A DNA stretch of 64,000 bases from Pectobacterium sp013449375. Its GTDB lineage: Bacteria > Pseudomonadota > Gammaproteobacteria > Enterobacterales > Enterobacteriaceae. Shown here piece after piece: positions 25,514-32,921 of the stretch. The stretch lies in the NCBI RefSeq assembly GCF_048593165.1, contig NZ_CP184271.1; one strand, 5' to 3'. The position numbers and the translations under genes were made by a program. Numbering within the stretch: position 1 is the first letter of the stretch; every line of letters begins with the position of its first letter. Below the pieces are notes generated by a model that did no database searches, was not told the DNA's origin, and was given only the letters and a program-made list of their open reading frames with translations.

Positions 25514-26236
25514 ATGTCCAAAAATTTTTTGCTGATACACGGAGCATGGCAGGGTGCATGGGTCTGGAACACAGTACAACCGAAGCTGAAAGTTGACGGC
25601 AATACAGTAAAAGCCATCGATCTTCCTGGAAGTGGTGAGGATCAGACGCCGGTTACGGCCGTGTCACTCGATGCTTATGCCCGTAAAATTATTGACGCGG
25701 CTCGCGCGCTGTCCGTTCAGGGAAAAGTGACGCTGGTCGGTCATAGCATGGGAGGGGCCGCGATCACGTTAGCGGCATCACTCGCCCCCGATTTGTTTGA
25801 AAAACTCATCTACGTTTGCGCAATGCTTCCGCAAAATGGTGAATCTGTCGCTATGTTGGCTGAACAAAGCAAGAAACTGGGGACTGAAGGGCCGATTGTA
25901 CAGCCTCTCCTTGATAAAGGCGTTTTGGTATTAGTCCCTGAAAAAATTGCATCTACGTTCTTCAATGACGATGCGGAAAATGACACTGATTCTCTCCTTG
26001 CACAGTTTAAACCGCAACCCATTCAGCCTTTGACTGAAACCGTCACATGGACAGAAGGATTCATCAATTTGCCAAAAGCTTACATTGTTTGCACGCAAGA
26101 CCTTGCTATCTCTCCCAAACTTCAGCAGAAAATGGCTGAAAAAGCGAATGTCGGTACCATTTACACACTTGATGCAGGGCATGAACCTTTTTTCTCTCAG
26201 GACGAAAAACTAAGTGAGATACTGCTAACAGTGTGA
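25514..26236 (+). CDS. Alpha/beta hydrolase, plant-methylesterase-like
   Basis: The 240-residue product has an alpha/beta-hydrolase fold with HGAWQGAWVW (oxyanion region, residues 9-18), the nucleophile elbow GHSMGG (Ser at about residue 78), a CTQDLAIS acid loop and the catalytic His in DAGHEPFFS. The HGAW and GHSMGG pattern and the short cap resemble the EstC/pyrethroid esterase and plant MES/hydroxynitrile-lyase group, whose members cleave small esters. Cytoplasmic, no signal peptide. The substrate is unknown; a role against a plant-derived methyl ester would be speculation. Confidence 0.8.
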   Translation: MSKNFLLIHGAWQGAWVWNTVQPKLKVDGNTVKAIDLPGSGEDQTPVTAVSLDAYARKIIDAARALSVQGKVTLVGHSMGGAAITLAASLAPDLFEKLIYVCAMLPQNGESVAMLAEQSKKLGTEGPIVQPLLDKGVLVLVPEKIASTFFNDDAENDTDSLLAQFKPQPIQPLTETVTWTEGFINLPKAYIVCTQDLAISPKLQQKMAEKANVGTIYTLDAGHEPFFSQDEKLSEILLTV

Positions 26237-26490
26237 CGGTGAAGGTTAATCATGAATTCACCATAACATATCTTTCTTACGGGCAATGAAGTGTCTCTCA
26301 CCCGATATGCACAAATTTTGTGCATCACATTAGTACAGTCGCCAATTGATGGGCGACTGGTTCACTAACTCCCCACTTTTATTTTATCCGTTTGATGTGA
26401 AGGTATTTAAAATAAGAAATCATGAAATTGTTTAGGCAGCGATCTTGACCTATCTTGAATAGATATACCTTATTCCAAGGAATAAAGGAC

Positions 26491-26964
26491 ATGTTCAAGC
26501 GTTGCTCTCTCAACACTGCACTGATAGCGGCTATTTCTCTTTCGGTTTTTTCTGCACCGATTTATGCCAACCCTAGTAACGGTAATGGAGGAAGTCACGG
26601 TAATAGCGGTGTTCATGGCAATAAAAGTCATAGTTCTGGAAAGGGAAATGACGATCACGGAAAGCGTAAAAATGAAGTCAGACTAAACCGTGTCGATGCT
26701 GATATCAGTTTCTCTCAGGCTCGCTCCCTTGCGCTGACTTATGGTCTGGTAGGGTATCAATCGCTTCCTCCGGGGATTGCTAAGAATGTGGTTCGTGGGA
26801 AACCATTGCCACCAGGTATTGCGAAGAAAACATTACCTGCTTCGATGATTCGAGACTTGCCTCATTATGTTGGTTATGAGTGGCGAGCTGTGGGTAAAGA
26901 CCTTGTTCTCATTGCATTAAGTACCTCTATTGTGACGGCAGTCATCAATGGTGTTTTTGATTAA
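26491..26964 (+). CDS. CigR-like secreted/inner-membrane protein (RcnB-type C-terminus)
   Basis: The 157-residue product has a signal peptide (MFKRCSLNTALIAAISLSVF, cut near IYA), a low-complexity Gly/Asn/Ser/His segment (residues 27-62) and a C-terminal domain with the duplicated LPPGIAKN and LPPGIAKK motifs and VGYEWRAVGKDLVLIAL. This is the pattern of Salmonella CigR, an SPI-3 anti-virulence membrane protein and effector. ATG 26491 is preceded by aaagga; the frame starting with TTG 26455 is rejected. It is the last chromosomal gene before the integrated elements. Confidence 0.8.
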   Translation: MFKRCSLNTALIAAISLSVFSAPIYANPSNGNGGSHGNSGVHGNKSHSSGKGNDDHGKRKNEVRLNRVDADISFSQARSLALTYGLVGYQSLPPGIAKNVVRGKPLPPGIAKKTLPASMIRDLPHYVGYEWRAVGKDLVLIALSTSIVTAVINGVFD

Positions 26965-27001
26965 TACATACCCGTCTTATTACACCACGTTGCAAAGAAA
27001 G

Positions 27002-27232
27002 CGATCTGTGCATCAACTCGCCGACACGTTCAGCAAGGAGTTGGTTTCTTACTCGTAGCAATTGTAACTGCGTGAATCGCCCATCATCCCCCGTCAAAGG
27101 AAAGAATGCCTGACGGCTGCGTTCCCCATGTTTCACCGCATTGGTGTTACCCATGGGAGCGCCTGCATCGGTACGTTTTCCTCCCTAGGCGGACGGTCTT
27201 GATTGTTGGTTATGTTTTTTATCGTCTTTCAT
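27002..27232 (-). pseudogene. Remnant of the GNTNAxKHG-motif gene from an older element
   Basis: This stretch aligns without gaps over about 230 bases to the intact gene at 27834-28193. The reading frame opens MKDDKKHNQQSRPSA and then meets TAG at 27185-27187, where the intact copy has Trp. Homology stops abruptly at about 27002, so the last 40-50 codons and whatever lay beyond are lost. A frame from the internal ATG to 26945 is open but non-homologous at its end. It is one of three fragments (with 27291-27382 and 27405-27504) of an ancestral element. Confidence 0.85.
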
Positions 27233-27290
27233 GGCGGCGTAGCGGTTAGTTGATGGATGTGCGCGCGTTAAAATTCAAAAAGACGGTAGT

Positions 27291-27382
27291 TCACCATTTT
27301 GATGGTAAACGCCTGTGCGTATAAAAGACGCACAGAATCTGGATCATATTATCTTTCACACGGTAGGCGATGATGTTGGGAT
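27291..27382 (-). pseudogene. C-terminal fragment of a ParE/RelE-superfamily toxin
   Basis: On the minus strand about 30 codons read HYPNIIAYRVKDNMIQILC and then a THRRLP-type end with stop TGA at 27291-27293. This is the closing beta-strand and C-terminal Arg-rich tail of a ParE-type toxin. The N-terminal two thirds and any antitoxin gene are missing, so it is inactive debris. Confidence 0.65.
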
Positions 27383-27404
27383 AGTGGGGGCAACTACAGA
27401 TGCT

Positions 27405-27504
27405 TACAATATAACCCATCCCCGTCCTGTAGCGTATATTCCTTCTCGGCAGGTTTGGCGGCTTTGATCTCGGTATTGGTCAGCGGGGTAGTTATACGAG
27501 CCAT
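27405..27504 (-). pseudogene. N-terminal fragment of a P4-type integrase
   Basis: From ATG 27504 the minus strand reads MARITTPLTNTEIKAAKPAE and then LQDGDGLYC before losing homology and stopping. The LTNTE(I/V)KAAK core and DGxGL motif are those of the DUF4102 arm-binding domain of the resident integrase (38100-36850), but with different flanking residues. Only the first about 33 codons survive. Its start lies next to the repeat at 27556, in the same arrangement as the intact integrase, so this was the integrase end of an older element in the same tRNA site. Confidence 0.85.
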
Positions 27505-27556
27505 CGTAGTTATACGCTTTTGTAGGTATATGGGGCGGTATAACTAAACGTATAAC
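27488..27556 (-). repeat. Putative integrase arm-type sites of the older element (GTTATACG)
   Basis: GTAGTTATACG occurs at 27488-27498 and 27506-27516, and the inverted form CGTATAAC lies at 27549-27556 with a further GTATAAC at 27538-27544. They occupy the same place, around the integrase start, where the resident element has TAGTCCCA repeats. Confidence 0.6.
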
Positions 27557-27698
27557 CAAACTTTCCGGCTGTAAACGGGGTATGCCGATAGATAACAGGC
27601 AACAAAAAACCCGCAAACTCAGTGAGAATGCGGGTTCTTGTGGGGTTTCCGGTAGTAAACGATACTTACCGAATATGTATTTGGTCGCACGAGAGAAA
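27556..27698 (-). repeat. Left copy of a 140-bp direct repeat (int-end/tRNA 3' junction)
   Basis: This copy matches 38162-38305 with only two substitutions near 27637 and a one-base deletion at 27686. It includes a copy of the tRNA-Pro downstream terminator (AACCCGCA 27608-27615 and TGCGGGTT 27629-27636) and then the last bases of the tRNA gene. The homology to the tRNA decays after about 27698. It represents the former integrase-end junction of the older element. Confidence 0.9.
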
Positions 27699-27758
27699 TT
27701 GAATTTGTTTTTTAATGTTATGATTTTTAGATAATTTATCTTGTTTATTTTTACTTCA

Positions 27759-27780
27759 TAGTCCCAATCGTAGTCCCATA
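27759..27780 (+). repeat. Arm-type site candidates at the left end of the element
   Basis: TAGTCCCAATCGTAGTCCCA holds two direct copies of TAGTCCCA, 75 bases inside attL. Four more copies, in both orientations, lie at the integrase end (38111-38167), as expected for integrase arm sites. Confidence 0.7.
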
Positions 27781-27833
27781 GAGAAAAATCAGTTTAAAAA
27801 TGACTATATCTCGCCCGTTGTATACGCTGGTTT

Positions 27834-28193
27834 TTAGTGCTGTCCGTGATGTAAATTTAACTTTGCTTTACGACGCTCCAACACCATCATTTTCTTAGTG
27901 TGTTGCCACAGAATCCCATCGAGCAACATAAACTCACGCCATTCGGCTGTACCCAAATAAAGGGATCTGTGCATCAACTCGCCGACACGTTCAGCAAGGA
28001 GCAGGTTTCTTACTCGTAGCAATTGTAACTGCGTGAATTGCCCATTATCACCAGCCAAAGGAAAGAATGCCTGGCGGCTGCGTTCCCCATGTTTCACCGC
28101 ATTGGTATTACCTATGGGAGCGCCTGCACCGACACGTTTCCCGCCCCAACCGGACGATCTTGATTGTTGGTTATGTTTTTTATTGTCTTTCAT
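27834..28193 (-). CDS. Hypothetical protein with GNTNAxKHG motif
   Basis: The 119-residue basic protein starts MKDNKKHNQQSRSSGWGGKR and has a GAGAPIGNTNAVKHGERS motif at about residues 23-42, then a helical part (LQLLRVRNLLLAERVGELMHRS) and a Lys/His-rich end. The GAP-x-GNxNAxKHG segment recurs in small proteins of phages and integrative elements, but no function is established that I can name. It is the last gene before attL. A broken copy from the older element lies at 27002-27232. Confidence 0.75.
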   Translation of the reverse strand: MKDNKKHNQQSRSSGWGGKRVGAGAPIGNTNAVKHGERSRQAFFPLAGDNGQFTQLQLLRVRNLLLAERVGELMHRSLYLGTAEWREFMLLDGILWQHTKKMMVLERRKAKLNLHHGQH

Positions 28194-28210
28194 GGCTGTG
28201 TGAAGGTGTG

Positions 28211-28498
28211 TTAGCGTAATCGTTTTATCGCATCATCGTATGCTTCGGAACGCTCACGTTTTCCAACTGACACCACAAAAACTACCACTTTTTCATCTTG
28301 AACCTGATACACCAACCGATAACCGGCAGAGCGCAGCTTTATTTTGTAGCAGTCCGGCATACTCCGTAATTTGTTGGCTTCGATACGTGGGGCATCCAGA
28401 ATGTCGGCCAATTTCTTTTTGAATTGATTACGAACAGTCTCGCCCAGCTTGCGCCATTCCTTTAGTGCGCGTTCGTCAAAATCCAGAAAGTACGCCAT
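28211..28498 (-). CDS. relE: RelE-family toxin
   Basis: mRNA interferase of a type II toxin-antitoxin pair. The 95-residue product has the RelE pattern AYFLDFDERALKEWRKL at the N-terminus, KLRSMPDCYKIKLRSAGYRL in the middle and the C-terminal VVVFVVSVGKRERSEAY with the Arg and Tyr residues used for ribosome-bound mRNA cleavage. Its ATG shares a base with the stop of the antitoxin gene, so the two are translationally coupled. It probably stabilises the element. Confidence 0.92.
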   Translation of the reverse strand: MAYFLDFDERALKEWRKLGETVRNQFKKKLADILDAPRIEANKLRSMPDCYKIKLRSAGYRLVYQVQDEKVVVFVVSVGKRERSEAYDDAIKRLR

Positions 28499-28737
28499 TA
28501 AAGATCATCCAGCGTCACACGTACTGGCTTGGGATTGCGAAGACGTTCACGAACAATTTCAATCAATTCAGCATCTTCATCACTAAGTAATGCCTGCTTA
28601 AAGGGAAGCCGTTCATTTTCAGCAATGTATTCCAGTGTAAGTCGCAATGCTTCAGAAGGCGTAACTCCCAATTTTTCGAGTGCGGCGTAGGAGCGTGTTT
28701 TAAGATCATCATCGATACGGAGATTAATGCTGCCCAT
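28498..28737 (-). CDS. relB: RelB-family antitoxin
   Basis: Ribbon-helix-helix antitoxin of the pair. The product (79 residues from ATG 28737; aaaggtgag precedes it) begins MGSINLRIDDDLKTRSYAALEKLGVTPSEAL, the RHH DNA-binding fold, and has a C-terminal toxin-binding segment rich in acidic residues and a final VTLDDL. An in-frame GTG nine bases upstream is the alternative start. It is expected to repress its own promoter. Confidence 0.92.
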   Translation of the reverse strand: MGSINLRIDDDLKTRSYAALEKLGVTPSEALRLTLEYIAENERLPFKQALLSDEDAELIEIVRERLRNPKPVRVTLDDL

Positions 28738-28746
28738 TATACTCAC

Positions 28747-29417
28747 CTTTGTAGTTACGTTTGTCTTTACATAGTTTCGCTCTTTTTTTATTCAGTTGCA
28801 AGGTATGAGTAGGTTTTGTCCTTATAAGGAATAAGGTTTTATATCTTGAATTGTGCTTTAACCCCCATTGCTGAATGCGCGAGAACGTACATCTGTTTCG
28901 GTTGTAGAGGGGGTCAGTGATTGTTGCCAGTTTGTCTTGCTGCTAACAAATAGGTTTGAAGTGGATTAGCCGCTGGCGTCTGTTAAGAGCGGAGCGAGGA
29001 GCGGAAGTTAGTGTTAGCGGTGATTCCTTGGCATCTGAAAGTACTCGACTGCGTGCACGTTTGAATGTCCTGTATGAGCTGAGATATTTCGCGGGGAAGT
29101 ACTGGCCCTCAAGAAGGGCAAGGACGAAAAACGTTCAGATTTTTCTGGCGTACTGTATACCGAGCTTGATAAACATGGCGGCTGGAAACGCAAATTATTG
29201 GGCAAACAGGAATATGCTGGGATCCCATTTGATAAAGAAAAAGCTCTTAGTGCCTGAAAATAGATGTAAGGCCGCTAAGCGGCCTCTTACACTGAGTTAG
29301 TCGTTATTGCCCGTAGATCGGGATACGCTCCAGATCAGAAACATGTTTTACAACTGAAAAACAAGAATCTGCACTCAGGTAACTGAACAGAGCTTAAATA
29401 TCAGCATGTCAGAGGCG
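28747..29417. other. Cargo spacer with a decayed gene fragment
   Basis: About 670 bases between relB and the KAP gene. The first 330 bases show nothing recognisable. At about 29080-29258 on the plus strand a frame reads FRGEVLALKKGKDEKRS, DFSGVLYTELDKHGGWKRK and ends at TGA, looking like the C-terminal end of a real but unidentified protein; the frame upstream is interrupted. A hairpin AGGCCGC-TAAG-GCGGCCT follows at about 29269-29285. The region is a scar of earlier cargo. Confidence 0.5.
29080..29258 (+). pseudogene. C-terminal fragment of an unidentified protein
   Basis: About 59 codons in one frame (AEIFRGEVLALKKGKDEKRS, then GVLYTELDKHGGWKRKLLG, then AGIPFDKEKALSA) end at TGA. Codon and residue pattern look protein-like, with conserved-looking Gly, Trp and Lys residues, but there is no start or upstream continuation in frame. 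I do not recognise the family. Confidence 0.5.
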
Positions 29418-31643
29418 TCAGAATGACTTACTGAGAGCGATGGCGCCCCTAACTTCTTTTACTTGATCTGGAAAATTATCCTCGGACTCAATACGCTCTA
29501 GCCTTTCTAGGAGCATATCCTCGCCTCCAAACAGATGAGCTACGTCCCTTATTTTTAGTGCCAGATAATGCCCGGTTGCGCTGGAAATAATATGAGAGCG
29601 CAGGCTCAGTAACAACATCAGAAATGCTTTATCACTGTCACTATGTTGAGTAGTCCATGAAATAACGGATTCTGGGCCTGCAATATCCTGCCAGGCCCAG
29701 ACAAAGCCCCCCAGTTGACCATCCTGCTCAAGCAGTGATTTCAGTTCACCCTTGTTTAGGCGTTCGCAGAAATGATGACGAATACAGTTCAGTTCTTCAT
29801 CGTTCAGTACGCGCTCATGCTCTGGCTCTGCCCGGTCGCCGGCCAACCCGTTCTGCCATAACAAATCGCGGATATAATTCGCAATCCAGACCCAGGCGGT
29901 TCCTGCCATTGTCAATGAAAGCAGGGTTTCTATCGTTTTCGTCCGGTCATTATCCAACATCCTTTTCAGAAGACGATTAGCCACGCTGTTTACATCAAGA
30001 TCATACCGGGAAAACCAGTGATTTCTCTGCCTGTAACGTGCATATATCTCATCGCCGGCATTAAAGAAGAATGTCAGCAGACCATGACACTCTGCGGCTG
30101 TACGTTCGTTTATCATCGGCCGTGTCAGCTGACTCAGAATATGTTCAAACCAAGTACGTGAGGACACACCATTGCTGTTGATCCTAGCTAAGAGTTCTCG
30201 GGCCATCGCCGGATGTTCTTCAGGATTACAGCTTTTACGGAACAGCTCATCAAAATACGCTGGTGGCAGTACGTTCTGAGGCGAAGAGAATGCAAAATAA
30301 TAACGCCAGTATGCCGTGCTCCCGAGACGGCGATTTGCTGTCATCATCGCTTTATCTTCATCACTTGTCTGAGCAAATAACTTCTGTATATTAGCTTGGT
30401 ACCCTGAAATTCCCGGCAGCCAGTGTTTCAGGGAGGTTACAGATTTTGCTTCTGAAGATCGGAAACGGGACAGATACTCAATTAAATTTTGTGTCAGCAA
30501 TTTTTGTTCTTCCTCACTTACACTGCCGTCACCAGATTCCACTATTGCCCGCTCTGTAAGATATTCTTCTGTCCAGTCATACAATCCAGGATTGGTGGTG
30601 CGGATCAATTGCAGAAAGCTCAAATCTGGTAAATAGACGTAATCACGTATTCCGCTGTATCTGAATCGTAGATTATTCAGGGACAGATGTACTTCACGGG
30701 GGGTTTTCAGTGCAGCACCGTAGATATCTGTCACGCGGTTCAAGTCACTTATAAATTCTTCGTTCGGAAACTCGCCGTTAACAGTTTCGTACAACCCGAC
30801 AACTCCCGAAAAAAATTCACGCCGCAGCTCGAAAGATTCCGGTCTCGGCAGGCTGAACGAAATTTGCACAATTTTCTGCAGGTAAAGTTCGCCATCCTCC
30901 ACGCCTAGACCTTTTTTGATGGCCAGAGCAAGCACGGATTTGTCATAACAGAGTATGTAGCGGAAGCGGGGAAAATCGGCGACGGATTTGACCAAGCGGA
31001 CCACCTCCACTGCCTGTGCTGGCTCCAGTCTGTCCAGATCATCAAGAAGAATAATAAAGCTGAAATCCATTCCGACAATCTTTTCTGCAATTTCAGTACG
31101 CATCTCCGTAGCAGTTTTTTCTTTTTCTTTTAACCATTGAGACTCTGACAGCGCATCCAGCGCGCCACTGGCATCAGGTACTCCCGGGATCATTGCTGCA
31201 GTCTGAGCTAGGGGAGCCAGATGGCGGGCAGTCGCTCTTGTATATTCCATCAGGGTCCGAGCTGTCCGGGTAAGTACTTTTTTCTTTTCGAGGCTTTCCC
31301 GCTCTTCAGGTGAAAGAAGGCGCTCTTCCTCAGCGGCAATAATACCTGCCACAGGTACCAGCAGCGATTCCACTAGACTAGTTCCGCTGCCGTCAAGCCA
31401 GGGGGATATACTCAGAACAAAGGTATTGTCCTCTTTCTGTTTATCCAGTTCCGTGTGCAATAGGTTAAGCAGACTCGTTTTTCCCGAGCCCCATACTCCC
31501 TCAATGCCGATAACGGCGCTTCCTTCGCGACCGATAGCCTGTATAGACTGTGCCAACTGTGCAGCGACATAGCGAAAGCCATAGCGATCCTGTTCCGGAC
31601 GGGTGACAGACTGATCCAGCCTCATTACATCGATATCAGACAT
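29418..31643 (-). CDS. KAP-family P-loop NTPase
   Basis: The 741-residue product has Walker A GVWGSGKTS (about residue 49), Walker B IILLDDLDRLEP (about 200) and the KAP hallmarks FVLSISPWLDGSG and LLNNLRFRYSG-like helical inserts. KAP proteins are STAND-like ATPases; the F-plasmid phage-exclusion protein PifA belongs to this family, and several anti-phage systems use KAP ATPases. No clear transmembrane helix is visible. Start: ATG 31643, one base after the stop of a decayed upstream frame (31645), so it was coupled to it; ATG 31658 is possible. On a P4-like element in the cargo position a defence role is plausible but unproven. Confidence 0.85.
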   Translation of the reverse strand: MSDIDVMRLDQSVTRPEQDRYGFRYVAAQLAQSIQAIGREGSAVIGIEGVWGSGKTSLLNLLHTELDKQKEDNTFVLSISPWLDGSGTSLVESLLVPVAGIIAAEEERLLSPEERESLEKKKVLTRTARTLMEYTRATARHLAPLAQTAAMIPGVPDASGALDALSESQWLKEKEKTATEMRTEIAEKIVGMDFSFIILLDDLDRLEPAQAVEVVRLVKSVADFPRFRYILCYDKSVLALAIKKGLGVEDGELYLQKIVQISFSLPRPESFELRREFFSGVVGLYETVNGEFPNEEFISDLNRVTDIYGAALKTPREVHLSLNNLRFRYSGIRDYVYLPDLSFLQLIRTTNPGLYDWTEEYLTERAIVESGDGSVSEEEQKLLTQNLIEYLSRFRSSEAKSVTSLKHWLPGISGYQANIQKLFAQTSDEDKAMMTANRRLGSTAYWRYYFAFSSPQNVLPPAYFDELFRKSCNPEEHPAMARELLARINSNGVSSRTWFEHILSQLTRPMINERTAAECHGLLTFFFNAGDEIYARYRQRNHWFSRYDLDVNSVANRLLKRMLDNDRTKTIETLLSLTMAGTAWVWIANYIRDLLWQNGLAGDRAEPEHERVLNDEELNCIRHHFCERLNKGELKSLLEQDGQLGGFVWAWQDIAGPESVISWTTQHSDSDKAFLMLLLSLRSHIISSATGHYLALKIRDVAHLFGGEDMLLERLERIESEDNFPDQVKEVRGAIALSKSF

Positions 31644-31644
31644 T

Positions 31645-31827
31645 TCACAAATCCCCATATATGCAGTGCAATCCGGTCAGGGCTTCCGCCAGCGTGCCTT
31701 CAGCGCCCCCCGCAGTGAATTCATGGAACAGAGTCTCGAACGCCTCTGCCGACAAAAAATTCGCCCTCCATCAATACCGACAAATCCCTCTGGCATGACG
31801 TGTATGGGAGAGGAAAGCATCATGTGC
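31645..31827 (-). pseudogene. 3' end of a decayed gene coupled to the KAP gene
   Basis: A minus-strand frame reads FLSAEAFETLFHEFTAGGAE and continues GTLAEALTGLHCIYGDL, ending at TGA 31645-31647, one base before the KAP ATG. Its upstream part is broken by an in-frame stop at about 31765. Together with the pseudogene at 31828-32184 it may be one gene split by a frameshift. Confidence 0.45.
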
Positions 31828-32184
31828 TTACAGCGTGAACAGGCCCAGCAATTCGGAGAATGCTTCCCAGCTGTACGGTACCACGAAGTCATGTCCAGTG
31901 ATCAGCAGATGCAGGGTATTGTACCAGGCGCTCGGGCACTCACCGAGCGACTGGCCCTCGATGCGGATGTCGAGGCGCAGTATGCCGGCCTGAATGGTTT
32001 CTGTCACGGCCGGAATCACTGGGCTCAGCTCCTGTGCGAGTGTGGTGGCTTTTTATCCGGTCCAGTCCAATCCCCGCAGAACCAGCGGAAAAATTGCCTT
32101 CAACCGTGTCAGGATGAAAATTTCTGCCAGTTGGCTGTCAGACACAACTGTTCGACAATGCATGGTTATTTCATCAAAAGTCAT
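31828..32184 (-). pseudogene. Decayed gene upstream of the KAP NTPase, in-frame TAA at codon 44
   Basis: From ATG 32184 a frame of 118 codons runs MTFDEITMHCRTVVSDSQLA to LDWTG, meets TAA at 32053-32055, and continues in the same frame with ATTLAQELSPVIPAVTETIQ, an amphipathic middle and SWEAFSELLGLFTL to TAA 31828-31830. The sequence looks protein-like on both sides of the stop. The fold is not recognised. The plus-strand open frame over the same bases is a shadow. Confidence 0.5.
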
Positions 32185-32643
32185 GAGGGGGAATCTTGGA
32201 CACTAATTTTATTTCAGAGATCAGTCAACACCGATTGAAACACCGTGTCTGGTTTCGCTCTTTAAAACAATGTCCGCTCCTGGCAACAGCAGACTGTCGA
32301 GCTTAGCCAATCTCAGTATTGTTTCACTCTGCCATAGACCGAAACTACCCCTCAATCTACCTTTTTAAGTACGCTCCCCATACCACTCCCCGCCGACACC
32401 GCCAAAAACCATAGCATTTCGATACATGCGTACCGACCAAAAAATTGATTTCAAATTGAATAAAATGAGGTGTGGCGCGGGTTGCTGCGAGGTACGCAGT
32501 TCGCACAGCAATGCACACAACTGCGTACCATATTGCGCATTTTTCCGTACTTGTTTAGTGTCGTTTTGCGCACTTTCTTGCTGGCAATGGTTTAACCCAT
32601 CATGATTTTTGTGTGCGTAAATTCTTATAGATAAGCAAAAGTG
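32185..32643. other. Non-coding region between cargo and iterons
   Basis: About 460 bases with no credible gene on either strand. The only clear structure is the inverted repeat at 32491-32529. G+C content and codon pattern give no coding signal. Confidence 0.45.
32491..32529. repeat. 11-bp inverted repeat with 17-base loop near the origin candidate
   Basis: GGTACGCAGTT (32491-32501) and AACTGCGTACC (32519-32529) are perfectly complementary around a loop that itself contains short repeats of GCACA. No T-run follows, so a terminator is unlikely. It lies 115 bases from the iteron cluster and may be part of the replication region or encode a structured RNA. Confidence 0.55.
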
Positions 32644-32900
32644 GGTCGGTTCGGTAGGTTCAGTCGGTTCACGTAGTCAACTGATTGATAGATAATGTAA
32701 TTATTTCCAGAATTGAACCGACCTAGGGGTAGGTTCACGCGGTGTGAAAGTCGGTTCATCAAGCCAGCCAGAAAAGAGGCGTTTGGTTAGGTCGGTTCAA
32801 AATGGCTAAAGTCGGCTCAGGGTCGGTTCACTATTCAAATAAAAATAACCATAAATCAATGTATTAAAATAATGAACCGACTGAACCTACCGAACCGACC
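32644..32900. repeat. Iteron cluster: candidate replication origin of the P4-like element
   Basis: Twelve copies of a 10-bp iteron, consensus GGTCGGTTCA, lie in 257 bases directly after the primase/helicase gene. Plus orientation: 32644, 32653, 32663, 32729, 32749, 32790, 32810 and 32821. Minus orientation: 32714, 32873, 32882 and 32891. They fall into blocks separated by A+T-rich stretches (about 32676-32713 and 32831-32872) that could unwind. In P4 the alpha protein binds iterons of its ori; this layout is the same, with a different iteron sequence. Confidence 0.82.
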
Positions 32901-32921
32901 TTATTTTACCTGACGTGTGAT

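Noticed and set aside
27300..28800. CRISPR-like repeats in the element's left end
   Set aside because: The repeats are single long duplications of gene segments and two or four short arm-type words, with no regular repeat-spacer pattern and no cas genes.
31666..32238. 190-codon open frame on the plus strand upstream of the KAP gene
   Set aside because: Residue pattern is not protein-like, there is no ribosome-binding site, and the opposite strand shows the better, though decayed, coding signal.
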